64,000 nucleotides of DNA from Isoetes taiwanensis. Lineage: Eukaryota > Streptophyta > Lycopodiopsida > Isoetales > Isoetaceae. The DNA lies in assembly GCA_021234155.1 (NCBI GenBank), contig JAJEKV010000008.1, forward strand, positions 24,448,618-24,512,617. Reading direction: 5' to 3'. A program made the position numbers and the translations under genes. The stretch's first letter is position 1. Each line of letters begins with the position of its first letter. The notes under the pieces are model-generated. The model saw only the letters and a program-made list of their open reading frames with translations, searched no databases and was not told the DNA's origin. Below, one piece after another: positions 13,032 through 24,574 of this stretch.

Positions 13032-13203
13032 AAAGGGATAATGACTTATGTACTTAAGAGTGGTAGAGCATTTTAGATACAAATATGAATGAGTACTTGT
13101 GTTTAATTTTAATTTGACAACAAATAAGAAAGTGGTGATCCTTCTTGAAAAATAATATGCTCTTTGAAAAGGGATAATGACTTATGTACTTAAGAGTGGT
13201 AAG

Positions 13204-13412
13204 CTTGAAAAAAAAATAGCTTTCAAGTAAAAGGAAAGAAAGAAATATCTTATTTAAAGTGTAAAGTGTTAGTATATAAAGTGTTGGTTTATTAAAATAC
13301 TATTTGTTTACGCTAAGTTGTAAGTTGAATATTTGTGTTCTTGAAAAAAAAATAGCTTTCAAGTAAAAGGAAAGAAAGAAATATCTTATTTAAAGTGTAA
13401 AGTGTTAGTATA
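13204..13412 (+). repeat. 136-nt-offset duplication (73 bp)
   Basis: 13204-13276 recurs exactly at 13340-13412. Confidence 0.95.
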
Positions 13413-13767
13413 GCATCATATGATCCTCTTTAAACAAGGATGGCTTTGACCTTCAATGTTCATAAATTTTATGAATGTTTGCATATAAGAATGTCACATA
13501 TCATATTTTCTTAAAAAATGGTCATCAAATGGATAACTAGTCAAAGAGTTCTTCTACTACTTAAAGAGTTTCAAGACTCATTTTTGCTATAATTCAAATA
13601 GCAATAGAGTTTTAAAGGAATCTATTGTTAAAGGTAGTCAAAGCCTCCTTGTATTAGCGATATCTAAACACAAACACCATAACCTTTGTACTTCAAGAAT
13701 GTATAAACCCTTCACATTGCAAAGTATAATGTCATTTATTAGCATCTTCACGGACATTTCCCCTTCC

Positions 13768-14100
13768 TTATCGGAAGCAGCTCATCTCAAGGAACTGTAT
13801 TCGATTCCGAATGCCTTCATCCTCTCTCAATCTCTCACAATATCCTAGGAGGCCAAAGTTACCGTCACCACAAAATTGGACTAAACTTGAAACGTCCTGA
13901 AATGACGGTTTCTTGCCACTCAACGGATCCAATGGATATAAACTGCCATCCGCCCAGATGTCAACACTTTTTGAGCCTGCAAGACACAACACGTCGAGGT
14001 CTAAGTTCTTATTTTTTAGACCTCTTTTTTTGCGATTGAAGACTGGAGCATATTCGTGAGTCAGTTGGATCCTTATCCACACATCATTTGGAGCTTCCAT
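13768..14100 (-). CDS. Hypothetical ORF inside the TIR element
   Basis: Open frame of 110 codons beginning MEAPNDVWIRIQ, with WADGSLYPLDPLSGKK in the middle. Composition is protein-like but no family is recognised. It could be a captured host exon or remnant of the element's own gene. The 5' end overlaps a region that recurs 136 nt away. Confidence 0.35.
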   Translation of the reverse strand: MEAPNDVWIRIQLTHEYAPVFNRKKRGLKNKNLDLDVLCLAGSKSVDIWADGSLYPLDPLSGKKPSFQDVSSLVQFCGDGNFGLLGYCERLREDEGIRNRIQFLEMSCFR

Positions 14101-14193
14101 ACTGCGTGGATCGCACGGCGCGAAATGAAGGTGTACAATTTGTATGCCCCATTAGACCTCTTTTTTTGCGATTGAAGACTGGAGCATATTCGT
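14016..14193 (+). repeat. 136-nt-offset duplication (42 bp)
   Basis: 14016-14057 recurs at 14152-14193. Confidence 0.9.
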
Positions 14194-14217
14194 TTTTGAA
14201 ATTTGCAACGTGCATAT

Positions 14218-14489
14218 GGAAATCGAAAAGTCCATTCTCCTACAATCCATGCTTTTATACATTAAGCAAATTCAAATTTCGAATTGTAGGGGGCGGAAAG
14301 CCTGTATTGGGATGAAGTAAAGATCCCGGTTAATGCTGGGTTCACATGGACAAGGAAATCGAAAAGTCCATTCTCCTACAATCCATGCTTTTATACATTA
14401 AGCAAATTCAAATTTCGAATTGTAGGGGGCGGAAAGCCTGTATTGGGATGAAGTAAAGATCCCGGTTAATGCTGGGTTCACATGGACAA
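14218..14489 (+). repeat. Exact 136-bp tandem duplication
   Basis: 14218-14353 is followed directly by an exact copy, 14354-14489. Confidence 0.97.
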
Positions 14490-14974
14490 CTACTTGGCTA
14501 CCGGCTTAAAACCTCGCTGAACTTGGGCTGAGGCAAAAAAAATTCAGCCCGTTTTGGAAAATCAGCCCTTGCAAGATCCAACTTGCGTGAAGCTGATGCA
14601 AAGCTGAATTTTTAATCGATCTTGACTCACGAGAACTTCGGCGGAGGGCCTAAACTTCTCCATGTAAACCACCCATAAAGAAAGCGCTTGGCCCTTGCCT
14701 CGAAATGAAAGGCACCGCCATGAGTTGCAGGTATGCTATAATGCAAGTGGCTTTTTAGAAGCGCCACATGTTGCATCAGCCTGTCTGACAACCAACAGAA
14801 TTAAATACATATGGCGCCATGAATGCGTAATCCCCCTTATTCCGGGAGAATATTCCAAGTAAATCTGTAATGATGAGATTTTGGTATCCTAGGTGGCATG
14901 GGAAAAAAGGAGCGGAAATATGACGTGGAATGGCTGATAGGAGGCCATTTTCAGACCCCAAATCCGCCCTAATG

Positions 14975-15337
14975 TAACATCCATATGATGTACGCTAGAT
15001 TCTTAGCATTAGCCATTGCTAACAGCATTCTTATACTTGCTATTTTCGCTGTAGGAGAGAAGGTGTCCTCATAGTCAATTCCCTTTTTTTGAGTGAAGCT
15101 CTGTGCAACTAGTCTGGCTTTATAGTTTAGAGGTTGTTCTTTAATCCCCTGCTTGATCTTATAGATCCATTTACAACATACCGTAGTTCTCCCTTTAGGC
15201 AAGTCAACTAATTCAAATGTTTCAGTTCCTCTAAATGCATTCAGTTCTTCTTCCATAGCATTTTTCCATTCCTTTGAATATGTGGCACTTATTGCCTCAT
15301 CAAAAGTTTTTGGTACTTCAAAGTCTATCATAGCCAA
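14975..15337 (-). pseudogene. copia reverse transcriptase, N-terminal part
   Basis: Reads EWKNAMEEELNAF, TVCCKWIYKIKQ, YKARLVAQSFTQKKGIDYEDTF and then IRMLLAMANAKN, a textbook copia RT start. Near the end a one-base frameshift precedes the MDV motif, which is cut by the TIR element at 14974. Confidence 0.9.
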
Positions 15338-15557
15338 TATCTCAGTTAAATTTATTTTAGCTGAATTATGTTTTAATCTTCTACTTTTTCCAGATGAATC
15401 CCTTCCAAATAGTTCAGTATTTACCTTTGCTTCCTCTTACAGAATTTGAGTGCCTTCTTTCCTTCTTTTATAATGTGCTCCTACATTTGTATCCACTTGT
15501 ATTTCTTCTCTCGCATCATGACTAGTGATATCTGCATCTGATTGCTCATTAGTCTCT

Positions 15558-16245
15558 TCATATCTCTGCAAAATAATATAAGCAAGCCTCATCATCATCA
15601 ATGATGGCAACATTATCCCCTTGTGATAAATTTGGCATTTTTCCTTCTTCTTGCTTCACTGTAGTAGAGACTACTTTATGATCTTTATAAACTTGATGTT
15701 CATCAAAAGTTACATCCCTACTTACCATCAATTTTCTTTTTGTTGGATCAAATGTCCTATAGGCCTTGGATTGCTCATAGCCTACCAATTACCTAATTTT
15801 AACCCTGTCATCAAGCTTTTTCCTTTGTTCCTTTGGAACACGAACAAACCCCAGGCAACCATATGCCTTTAGCTTGTCAAAATTAAATGTTGTTTCAGAC
15901 AAAAGCATCTCTGGTAAAGAACCATCAATGCTTGAAGATGGCAATATATTCTAGATTTCTATCGCAGTTTTAGCTGCCTCTTCCCACAAGTAGTTTTGCA
16001 AGCCGGTGTGCTTGAGCATTGCCCTAACAGCATTTAAGATTTTTTCTGTTCTTCCTTTCTGCCACACCATTCTGTTGTGGCGAGAAACTACATGTTAATT
16101 GCCTTTTAATTCCCCTGACCTTGCAATATCTTTTGAACTCAGAAGACAAGAATTTTCCACCCCGAAAAAGATTTAAATGCTTCAAAAGCCTCATCTTTTA
16201 TTCTTAAACATGCAATTTTAGTTCTTCGACTGAAGTCATTAATCT
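15558..16245 (-). pseudogene. copia integrase fragment
   Basis: Minus-strand segments read DFSRRTKI, EAFEAFKSF, GIKRQLTCSFSPQQNGVAERKNR, YGCLGFVRVPKEQRKKLDD and GYEQSKAYRTFDPTKRKLMVSRDV: integrase core and its C-terminal tail. An internal deletion after KSF and several frameshifts show decay. Confidence 0.85.
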
Positions 16246-18479
16246 ATATATAATACTCACGCAGAAATAAGATGATAGTTTGCGCGCGATCTTGGCCGTT
16301 GATTTTATTGTTTGTAAAATCTTTTATTTTAGGCCATTTAATAATTAGTTATTATTTTACGCTTTGTAGCTCGGTGAATACATGCCAAAAACAACCATGT
16401 CCGATTTTCATGCTCGAGATGCAACAAAAATGATAAACGAACTCTGTCTATTTTCTTAACAATACAGCATTAGCGGGGGCCATATCAATAATCCAGTCAA
16501 AATGTAGTTGTTTTTTTGGTTTTTGGAGATGCAGCAACCAATATTACATGGAGATTGCATCCGAGATATTAAGAATGTATACCCAGGAGTAGCATACTGC
16601 ATCAAAAGGCTGGTAATTAGGGCACATTGCATCTCCTGTCAGAAGCTTGGTTTCAAACAACAAACTCAAGATTAGGTCTGTATTCCTCATCAATTTGTTA
16701 GTTGTTCATCACGCATGGGCTATCTCTTTCTTAATGAAAGTCGTCAATTCTTCAATCCATTTATTATTTACCTTCTTTATTCAATCAATATTAGGGATGC
16801 TAGAGTGTGTATTCTATTTATGTATTCTGTTGCACCCTTCATCATTCAGGTGAAGAACAAACGAGAAGAAACACACAACCATGCATGTTAATTTTGGTGT
16901 TGAGGAGTAGCGATGGCAATGCAAGGGCCTGCTACAGACTGATTGCCATGGCTCTCATCTTCATTTTGGCAGGTTGTGCAATAGATAAAGGAGCTGCAGA
17001 CCATGCTTATAAGTGATCCACTGAACATAAGCAATTGGAATTTTTTAGCTAAATTGGTGTCAGTGGTATTTGTATGTGTTTGTTATGCCATGTTCGACCT
17101 GGCTTATCCTAGAACATATATGCCCTGTCTATCTCTATTCTAGGTTAAAATGTTTGCTTATTTTTACAGTGATCTCAACACCTTCTGACGTATAGTTGTT
17201 CATCACCGCTTAAAAATGTTTGTCTATTTTGCAGGTTTTAAAGATGAAATGGAAGAAGCTTTGTCTGTAACACTGAGAACATTCTTAAGGTAATATGCAT
17301 GGAGAAAATAGAAAAAGTTGGAGCAATTTTAGCTAAATATGTGGTCTTAAACTGTATGCATTTAGTATATGCATTTAGTAAAAGCCACGACTATCAAATA
17401 ATTAGATGATATTGAAGCTATTGTCTCTTACAAATGTTGGTTCCCTTTCTATTTGATTTGCATTAGGTTTATTCTTAGTTGTTGACTTTGCTTTCTGTGA
17501 TTTTTGTGATAACTTCTATTAAATAGGCAGTTTTTAATCCTCTTTCTAGAACCGTCTTACAGTTTACCCTCGGCAGCCATCCTTTCTTCTGGAGGAGATT
17601 CAGTTCTTCGTATTGTTTTGTGCCGATTGCATAGTGTCGGTAGTTCTTGGTACCATCAGAAATACTTTTGGTGCCAAATCTCAAGACAAATGCTTCAGAT
17701 ATATTCTGCCCCCTTCTCTTTACTCCAAATTTCTTTATGTTCGAAACGTTCTCTGGCAATTGCATAACTATTTAAACAAGTTAGAACTAATTTCTAATGG
17801 TGATTACTCTGTTTGGCATCTATCTTTATAATTGTTAATTCTGCTGGAACTGGAAGTATACAAGCGGAACATGGGTAATGCATCAGATGTTTGGACCAAT
17901 GAGATTCTGCTATTGTCCGCCATGGTGCCACCTTGATTGGCATGGTGCTTCTACATGATGGTAAATATCTCTTTGCTTTTTCAATTTATGTAAATTCTAT
18001 AGGTGTGACAAAGATGTTATGCTCGTGAAGGAAATATGCATCAGTTTTGACAGCCCAATCACAGTAACCTCTTAAAGCTTGTAACTGTTCACTCATGTTT
18101 TAGAAATTATAAGTCTTCAACAACCAAATTTGTCACTTGGCAAAAATATTTTGACGCAGATAAGTGTTTGTTGTTCCGTAATTCATGTTTACGTATTTCA
18201 CCTTTAGAAAGTTATGCAGCATATGAGAAGATATGAATGACATTGCAAGATCCTCCTATGCTGTTGGAAAAAGCATATATGCATGTTGTTGCCACTTCTT
18301 CTGAGATTTTTGTGAAACATGTCTTCCTCCCGCATCAGATGAATAGTTCAGAGAATTTTGTTGAGAATTTGATCACGAAATTTGCAAGATATGGCACCTA
18401 ATTCTGCAGATACAAAGCAAAAGGCCACATTCAATCTCTCCGTAGTTAAAAATATGCCCATGCTCATGCATCCTAGAAT
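16246..18479. other. No supported gene
   Basis: AT-rich. A 96-codon minus-strand frame (17475-17765) and a few short plus-strand frames are present but have no recognised motifs. PPR-like coding (see next) may have extended left into about 18240-18480, but the frame there is unclear. Confidence 0.45.
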
Positions 18480-18590
18480 GGTTATGAATTTGATGTCGTT
18501 GTTGGAAACACTCTTGCTGACATGTATTTTAAATTTGGGAGCATAGGTGATGCTTCCCATGTATTTGATAGGCTGTCGTGAAGAGATGCT
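18480..18590 (+). pseudogene. PPR protein fragment
   Basis: Reads GYEFDVVVGNTLADMYFKFG and then DASHVFDRLS, followed by a stop and RDA. This matches the plant pentatricopeptide-repeat consensus (V-GN-L-DMY-K-G-I-DA--VFD-). PPR proteins bind organellar RNA. Only about one repeat remains, with an in-frame TGA, and the sequence ends at the foldback starting at 18593. Confidence 0.75.
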
Positions 18591-18592
18591 AT

Positions 18593-19039
18593 ATCAACAC
18601 ACAACTACCATTAACATTATTAACATAAACTATTGCATTTAGCACATTTAAATTAAAATTCCCCTTAAACCCCCTTTGGTTTGGGTGCATATTCACACGG
18701 GGGTTACGTAGGGCAGCGAGAGCTCCAAAAATATATTTACAATACATGTACGAAATTAACACCATTAAGTACATTCTCTCAAACCTTAGAGTATTTTGCA
18801 AACTTTAATATACAGTATACAAAAACTTGTACATGCATACCCCACAAACGAGGATCGCTATGTACGGTCCAGATCTTGGAATAAAGGGCAAATATGCCCA
18901 TCCGACAGCTCTCGTTGCCCGCAGTAACCCCCCGTGTGAATATGCACCCAAACCAAAGGGGGTTTAAGGGGGATTTTAATTTAAATGTGCTAAATGCAAT
19001 AGTTTATGTTAATAATGTTAATGGTAGTTGTGTGTTGAT
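18593..19039. mobile_element. 447-bp foldback (long inverted repeat) element
   Basis: Left arm 18593-18724 and right arm 18907-19039 are near-perfect reverse complements (about 130 bp) around a 182-bp centre. The outer termini begin atcaacacacaactacc. Its left end lies right after the PPR fragment, consistent with insertion into that gene. No coding capacity; foldback or MITE-like. Transcripts across it would form a long hairpin. Confidence 0.85.
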
Positions 19040-19120
19040 TGTTATATTAAAAAAAATTTTGGGCCCTTCGGGCCCTAACTAAAGCAAACATAGGTAAACT
19101 TTATGGGCCTAAATATTAAT

Positions 19121-19160
19121 TACTACAAGAAATTTATCGCGGCGGCCAAGGCCGCCGCGA
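19121..19160. mobile_element. CACTA-terminus-like motif with perfect palindrome
   Basis: tactacaagaaattta (one base off CACTACAAGAAA, the conserved plant CACTA end) is followed by cgcggcggccaaggccgccg(cg), a perfect 22-bp palindrome at 19138-19159. CACTA ends often carry such CG-rich subterminal hairpins. No second end was found, so this may be an orphan terminus. Confidence 0.4.
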
Positions 19161-21130
19161 ACATTTCTCTTTCCCACAACGTGTAAATAGAGAAGCAAAT
19201 CACTCCTCCTAATCCTCTCATGTATATTGCATCAACATGCAGGAGAACCTGCACTTTATGCCCTTCCTATTTATCCTAATCCTCTCACTTATATTGCAAC
19301 AACATTGGACATACAAGAGTTGAACCTGCACTTTATGACCCTGTGTTCTAGCGCCTGAACAATAGAACCTGTGTTCTAGCGCCTGAACAATAGAAAAGTG
19401 CTGTCTCATGACAATAAGATCTCACATAATATCATCACACATTTTTGAACATTCCTTTTTACACACTTTGGAATCTACAAATAGTCAATATTTGTTTTGG
19501 AAGATAAGTAGACATATCTTTTTTTACAAATGCTACTCCAACACCTAAGAGGCAAAAAGGCCTGCAAATGCTGTGCTAAGAGAAGAATACATTGTTTGGC
19601 ACATTGATTCCAATGGGTATGTTCCATCTGTTGTAGCTCGCCATAGAAGCAGGTCTGCAATGGAATAAAGCTATTATTATCAAAAAACACATACAATGGC
19701 TACATTACCTCAGATCCAAATCTCATTTGCTTCATTTATATCAAACAATATGCTAAAGGCCGATAGAGCACTGGTGGCTTCATTATGTTTAGACCATAAT
19801 CCAGATATTATCAATCATAGCTTTCCTGAATCATATATGTACGTAAGCATCAGTAATGCTTGGTTCATCGCGCCTTGCCTTGATTGAAGCATAGATGTAG
19901 TTACATGTCAATCCTAAGAAGTGTCTCATATTTTCGTTCCTGGCCAACGACAACTGGATTGACTTTCAAAGCATCTTATACTTGTGTAAATAACATGAAT
20001 TAATAAAAGGAAACATTTCATCGATAACACATTGCAACCACTAACAGCCTGCAACCCATTGGAAACGAATACATCTCTTTATCAAGAAATAGAAGTAGAA
20101 CGAACCCCTAGACATGTAAAGCATAGTTATCTGATGGACTGGTCTGTGTGAAGGAATTTAAACATCAACATCTATGACAGACATGCTAGAAGCTTTTACT
20201 CATGCTTCATTTCTTCATATCTACTGTCAAAATCAGATTGCTAGTGCCATAAATTATTGCTCTAAAAGTGCACGTCACCAGAACAAAATCTACATAAGAA
20301 CAATGCTGCGCCTATATCCATGATACACTAAGGTTTTTTAGAAGCTAGACATTGGAGAACATTCTGTTCTTTTTTAATTCCCTATACAAAAACCACTATA
20401 AATCTAGGGATAGAGAGGACTATAAAATAAATTGCATGCACTACCTGGACATGGTCCAATACTTTGTCTCCATTGATGTTTCCATGCAACCTTCCTGTCT
20501 GAAGCCAGGGCCGTAAAATATTTTTGAACTTAGAATCCGCTAGAAGAATTGAAATAGCTCATTGCCAAAAAACAGAAAGATTTGAAAAATTTCGAAACAG
20601 CAGAGCCTATGCATATAGTAAATAAAGAATCCATAATGCTAGTGCTAGTACCTTAGCCCAGTTATTGCAAATAAAATTTTGGAGACATTACCTATGTGCA
20701 ATATTTTGAAGCTTAGATCAAAACCAATGGGATGGATAACTTACATACAATATGCCCTATAGTTAGATGCACAGCTTCAATCCCTTCTTTATGTTCAACA
20801 ACAACATTCGGCAACCCTAGTGCTACTGTATGATTTGCTATCATTGAATAATGTGCCCATTTTTGCAAATTCCTATCCAGTCTATAAATAAAGCTAACTT
20901 AACCCATCAGCTATAATGAAAGAAATGGTGAGTCCTCGTCTAGACGTAAATGCCAAATGTGCAAATTAAATAAAGACCTCAACCTTTAAAGGTTCATTAT
21001 AACGGGAAACCGTGTGATACTATTACAAAGGTTGCAACTGCATAGTAGTAACCAAGCTAGTAGCCTTGTCAAAATTGCGGTTGCTAACGTTGAATATTCA
21101 AAATGTTGTCAAGAAGGATACTCAAGAAAA

Positions 21131-21304
21131 GATTCCAAACACACCAAAAGACTTCAACCCGATTTGCTCCATAAAGCAGATCTTCTGAACTTGGAGGTCC
21201 ATGACCAATTGAAATTGTTTCAGATTCGCAGAAGATACATGGAGGTGAGTTTACCCATCTGAGGAAGATTCCAAACACACCAAAAGACTTCAACCCGATT
21301 CAAA
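21131..21304 (+). repeat. 136-nt-offset duplication (38 bp)
   Basis: The segment starting gattccaaacacacc at 21131 recurs at 21267. Confidence 0.9.
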
Positions 21305-21374
21305 AAGTCTACTTGTTAGAAGAGATCTTCTGGCTTTCCTTGGCAGGTCTTAGCACAAAGTCATAGACAAAGAA

Positions 21375-21646
21375 TCGAATTGAACAAAAAAAGCTTATCC
21401 ATAACAGTATTATCTAAATGAAATACGGAAGAGAGAAAAACCATATGGTGCATTTGAAGTTTTTGCAACAATTGACATTAGCATTATACCTTCTAATCAT
21501 GTTTGCTTGTTCGAATTGAACAAAAAAAGCTTATCCATAACAGTATTATCTAAATGAAATACGGAAGAGAGAAAAACCATATGGTGCATTTGAAGTTTTT
21601 GCAACAATTGACATTAGCATTATACCTTCTAATCATGTTTGCTTGT
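21375..21646 (+). repeat. Exact 136-bp tandem duplication
   Basis: 21375-21510 is followed directly by an exact copy at 21511-21646. Confidence 0.97.
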
Positions 21647-22096
21647 TAAGAAGAAGAAGAAAGAAAAAACCCGAAATGTGACTTGAACCAAGATAAAAAA
21701 GTTGCACTAGCACGTAATGCTCAATTTCGGTCCGCTTGGATCAAAGTTACGCTCCCGCAGATCAAAGCGAGTTAATTTCCCTCAATTAGGAAATTAACGT
21801 TGTAAATCCATGATTCCAAATTCAATAAATGAAGCATGCCTTAGCCAAGCAACAACAAAAAGCCTTCTTCTTCGGATCATTGAAAGGGATCATCTCCATC
21901 CAGATCTGATCGACCACGGATATCCATTGTCCTTAGACGGAAGCGGACAATAACCAGGTCAGCAACCCATATGATATGGGTTTGGTATAGGTTATTGAAA
22001 TTGCCTGCTTAGAAATCGTCTGGAAAATACCTGAGATGGAATTGCCTGCTTAGAAATCGTCTGGAAAATACCTGAGATGGAATTGCCATCAAGATG

Positions 22097-22368
22097 TGTT
22101 GTCTCGGTGATGTTGCATGCTATACACATCCAAAAACGACATTTTCAGGTCTTTGTTGGCGCATGGCTTCCTGGAACAGAAGGCACAAAACCAAATAAAG
22201 ATCCATCACATGCTTGGGTTGGACAAACGTTATGTTGTCTCGGTGATGTTGCATGCTATACACATCCAAAAACGACATTTTTAGGTCTTTGTTGGCTCAT
22301 GGCTTCCTGGAACAGAAGGCACAAAACCAAATAAAGATCCATCACATGCTTGGGTTGGACAAACGTTA
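22097..22368 (+). repeat. 136-bp tandem duplication with two mismatches
   Basis: 22097-22232 is repeated at 22233-22368. The copies differ at two positions (C/T and G/T), so they are not a purely mechanical copy of one read; allelic or paralogous sequence could explain this. Confidence 0.95.
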
Positions 22369-22573
22369 AGACAACCAAATGCAAAATGAAATAAATAGGG
22401 CATAATGGAAGAATGTGAAACAAAATTGTACGTAGTTGAGCTGAAAAGGAGTCTCACAAAAATAGTGTATAAAACATAACCCAAGTTTGTGAGCAGTTCT
22501 CTGAGATCTATCTACATAATATGCTTATCTCTGTCTTGGAAACTAGGAATCACAGAAAGAAAAAACTACAAAA

Positions 22574-22845
22574 TCTAGAACTAGAACCCTCTGCTAAAAG
22601 AGAGCAAACATACAAATTTGCACCTTTTCCTTCTAAAAGCAGCTTTTCTTCCATAACAGTGCAATGGAAATTTCAATACACTCACCAGGAGTAGGAAGAT
22701 TGTTGGAATTCTAGAACTAGAACCCTCTGCTAAAAGAGAGCAAACATACAAATTTGCACCTTTTCCTTCTAAAAGCAGCTTTTCTTCCATAACAGTGCAA
22801 TGGAAATTTCAATACACTCACCAGGAGTAGGAAGATTGTTGGAAT
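22574..22845 (+). repeat. Exact 136-bp tandem duplication
   Basis: 22574-22709 is repeated at 22710-22845. Confidence 0.97.
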
Positions 22846-23950
22846 AAGAATTGCATACACGGATATTTGGCGGTCTTGTGAATGGAAACAGCCAAGGCTG
22901 TGCCATTCAATATGCTCCCCAGATGATGCAGATCTGTGAGATTTGTGTTCCATCAGTATCATGCGGGATTATGTTACCCTCGCTTATCAAGGCAATGAAA
23001 CCTAACAAAAACACGGGCATCTTCTACTATGATTCTCATGCACCAAGACATAAGCTTGTGGGCTTACCTTACAATTGAAGAGACAGATCACTGCATGGTG
23101 CCATGGTCGTTGCCGGATCCTTCTTCCATTGCACTTGCATGATGCACACATGACCTATTATTATCCTTCAAAATAATAACCATGCAAAGATTACCCCGGC
23201 ATCTTCTACTCCGATTCTCATGCACCGTACGTAAGCTTTTGGGCTTGCGTTACAATTGGAGAGAGACGCTCCACGATGCCATGGTCATTGCCAGATTCTT
23301 CTTCCATTGCACTTTGCCATAATGCATACAACCATTTGATTTCATCAATTGGGCAAAAAAATCGGAGAGGAGTAATCTATCGCCTCGAGCTCTAGTTATA
23401 GCAGAGCCTTGGGGTCTTTGTGGTGCCGAGGCAGAAGCACTGCTTTTGCCGCCTCTCAACCGCAATTTGCTCTTCATTAGCCAAAATGTAACATACTTGA
23501 GAGGGAGCCAAATGTAGAGATGAAGCGATAGGCATCGCTCAAAACAGATATATCTGGAAGATCGAGAGAATAAACCATAAGACAATCAACCAGCTAAAAT
23601 TTTGCAGCGTTCCTCTCACTTGCCCTTAAACATATGGCATTGCAATTCTAAACCGTTGCAATCTTTCTTTCTCAAAGTTTCTAATCAAGGCTTGCCTTGC
23701 AGAGTCATGTTTTACTGAGAATGGAAAAATGAATATGCATGGAGTTGAACATCTTGGAATGGGGATGAATTTCCAAAATAAGGCTCGAATGAAAAAAAAA
23801 ATAGTCAAAATGGGGCAGAGCATAAAGCTAGAGCACATATGTATGCGCGCAGTTCATTCTTCAAGAGCACATTATTTAAGAAAATATGCAAACAATTAGG
23901 TTAGGAGTTTAGAGAACATAACTTTCACTTGAAGAAGTAGATCAGCATTA

Positions 23951-24574
23951 TTGAAATTCAGCTCTCCGGCACCTCCACTGAAGTTTCTTTTCTGTTGGGT
24001 CATGGACATGCAAGGCATAAGCAAGGAACACGTTGGCCATTCACGACCACGGGCTATGGCAGCGGAGAGGCTATGGCGGCAGAAAACTTTGCTGAGGGCA
24101 TATTTCTCTTTATGCTTGCCACGTTCTTCCTTGAAGACCGAAGAGCTAAAGACTTCACTGGAAAATCAGAGCTTGCTTGAAGGCTTGCTTGCAAAGCAAG
24201 AAAGGGTCGAACCGAGCAATGACCGGATTGCTAGCGGAAGAAGAAAGCTTCTTTTTCAATTCCCATCCTTCCTTTTTAACGCTTCAGGAAGTCATCCACG
24301 TGTCGTCGCTTTAGAAAGTTATCCACGTGTCGCCCTGAGGTTTTTTCTTGGAGAAAAAATATTAGCATCAAACAAAAAAGGGTACTGCTTTATATATGTT
24401 AAGAAAAAGCACAATAACATCAAGACAAACAAATTATTTCCATTGCAAACAACTATGAATAGATTTTGTGTAATCATTATATTCATTATATTCATTATCT
24501 GTAATCTGAATATTGCAAAACAAGAATCATGTTTACAGGGGATCAAATACAACGCACCATTCATTCCACTCTAA
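23951..24574 (+). CDS. Hypothetical ORF, 207 codons
   Basis: Long open frame from ATG to TAA. The C-terminal third has a strongly hydrophobic Ile/Phe run that could be a membrane segment. It contains a short internal repeat (SHPRVVAL / SYPRVAL). No family recognised, no splice or promoter support, and AT-rich low-complexity DNA underlies the hydrophobic run. Chance is quite possible. Confidence 0.25.
   Translation: MKFSSPAPPLKFLFCWVMDMQGISKEHVGHSRPRAMAAERLWRQKTLLRAYFSLCLPRSSLKTEELKTSLENQSLLEGLLAKQERVEPSNDRIASGRRKLLFQFPSFLFNASGSHPRVVALESYPRVALRFFLGEKILASNKKGYCFIYVKKKHNNIKTNKLFPLQTTMNRFCVIIIFIIFIICNLNIAKQESCLQGIKYNAPFIPL

Larger units (their letters stand above)
10887..14974. mobile_element. 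4.09-kb DNA element with 32-bp terminal inverted repeats
   Basis: Left end 10887-10918 and right end 14943-14974 are inverted copies (31 of 32 bases identical) starting cattagggcggatttgg. A weaker match, including ccacgtcat, extends about 75 bp inward. The element splits a copia RT gene exactly between the MDVT and IAFLN codons, and joining the flanks restores the RT frame. No clean target-site duplication could be read, so the superfamily is unassigned. No transposase was recognised inside; it is probably non-autonomous. The interior is rich in 136-nt-offset duplications. Confidence 0.85.
8845..16245 (-). mobile_element. Decayed Ty1/copia element, interrupted twice
   Basis: Reading right to left on the minus strand, pieces appear in copia order: integrase (about 16245-15560), N-terminal reverse transcriptase (15337-14975), middle RT (about 10886-10738), RT with the YVDD motif (about 9656-9130) and RNase H (about 9030-8850). 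The gaps are two later insertions, 10887-14974 and about 9656-10737. Frameshifts and stops are frequent. The integrase lacks the stretch between KSF and SSEF, which would contain part of the catalytic triad. No flanking LTRs were identified; the left end abuts the dispersed repeat and the right end fades at about 16245. Confidence 0.85.
19161..23950. other. Gene-poor, duplication-rich stretch
   Basis: No recognised genes. Many short frames are created by local duplications (listed separately). A diverged ~125-bp direct repeat (about 23019 and 23200, offset about 181) has many substitutions and looks old. A 41-bp exact tandem duplication lies at about 22000-22082. Confidence 0.5.

Noticed and set aside
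14218-14489. 136-bp tandem copies as a satellite family
   Set aside because: Duplicated units at the different sites have unrelated sequences; only the offset is shared.
19060-19076. gggcccttcgggccc followed by nearby A/T runs, terminator-like
   Set aside because: Looks like a rho-independent terminator, but the window is eukaryotic and no gene ends there.
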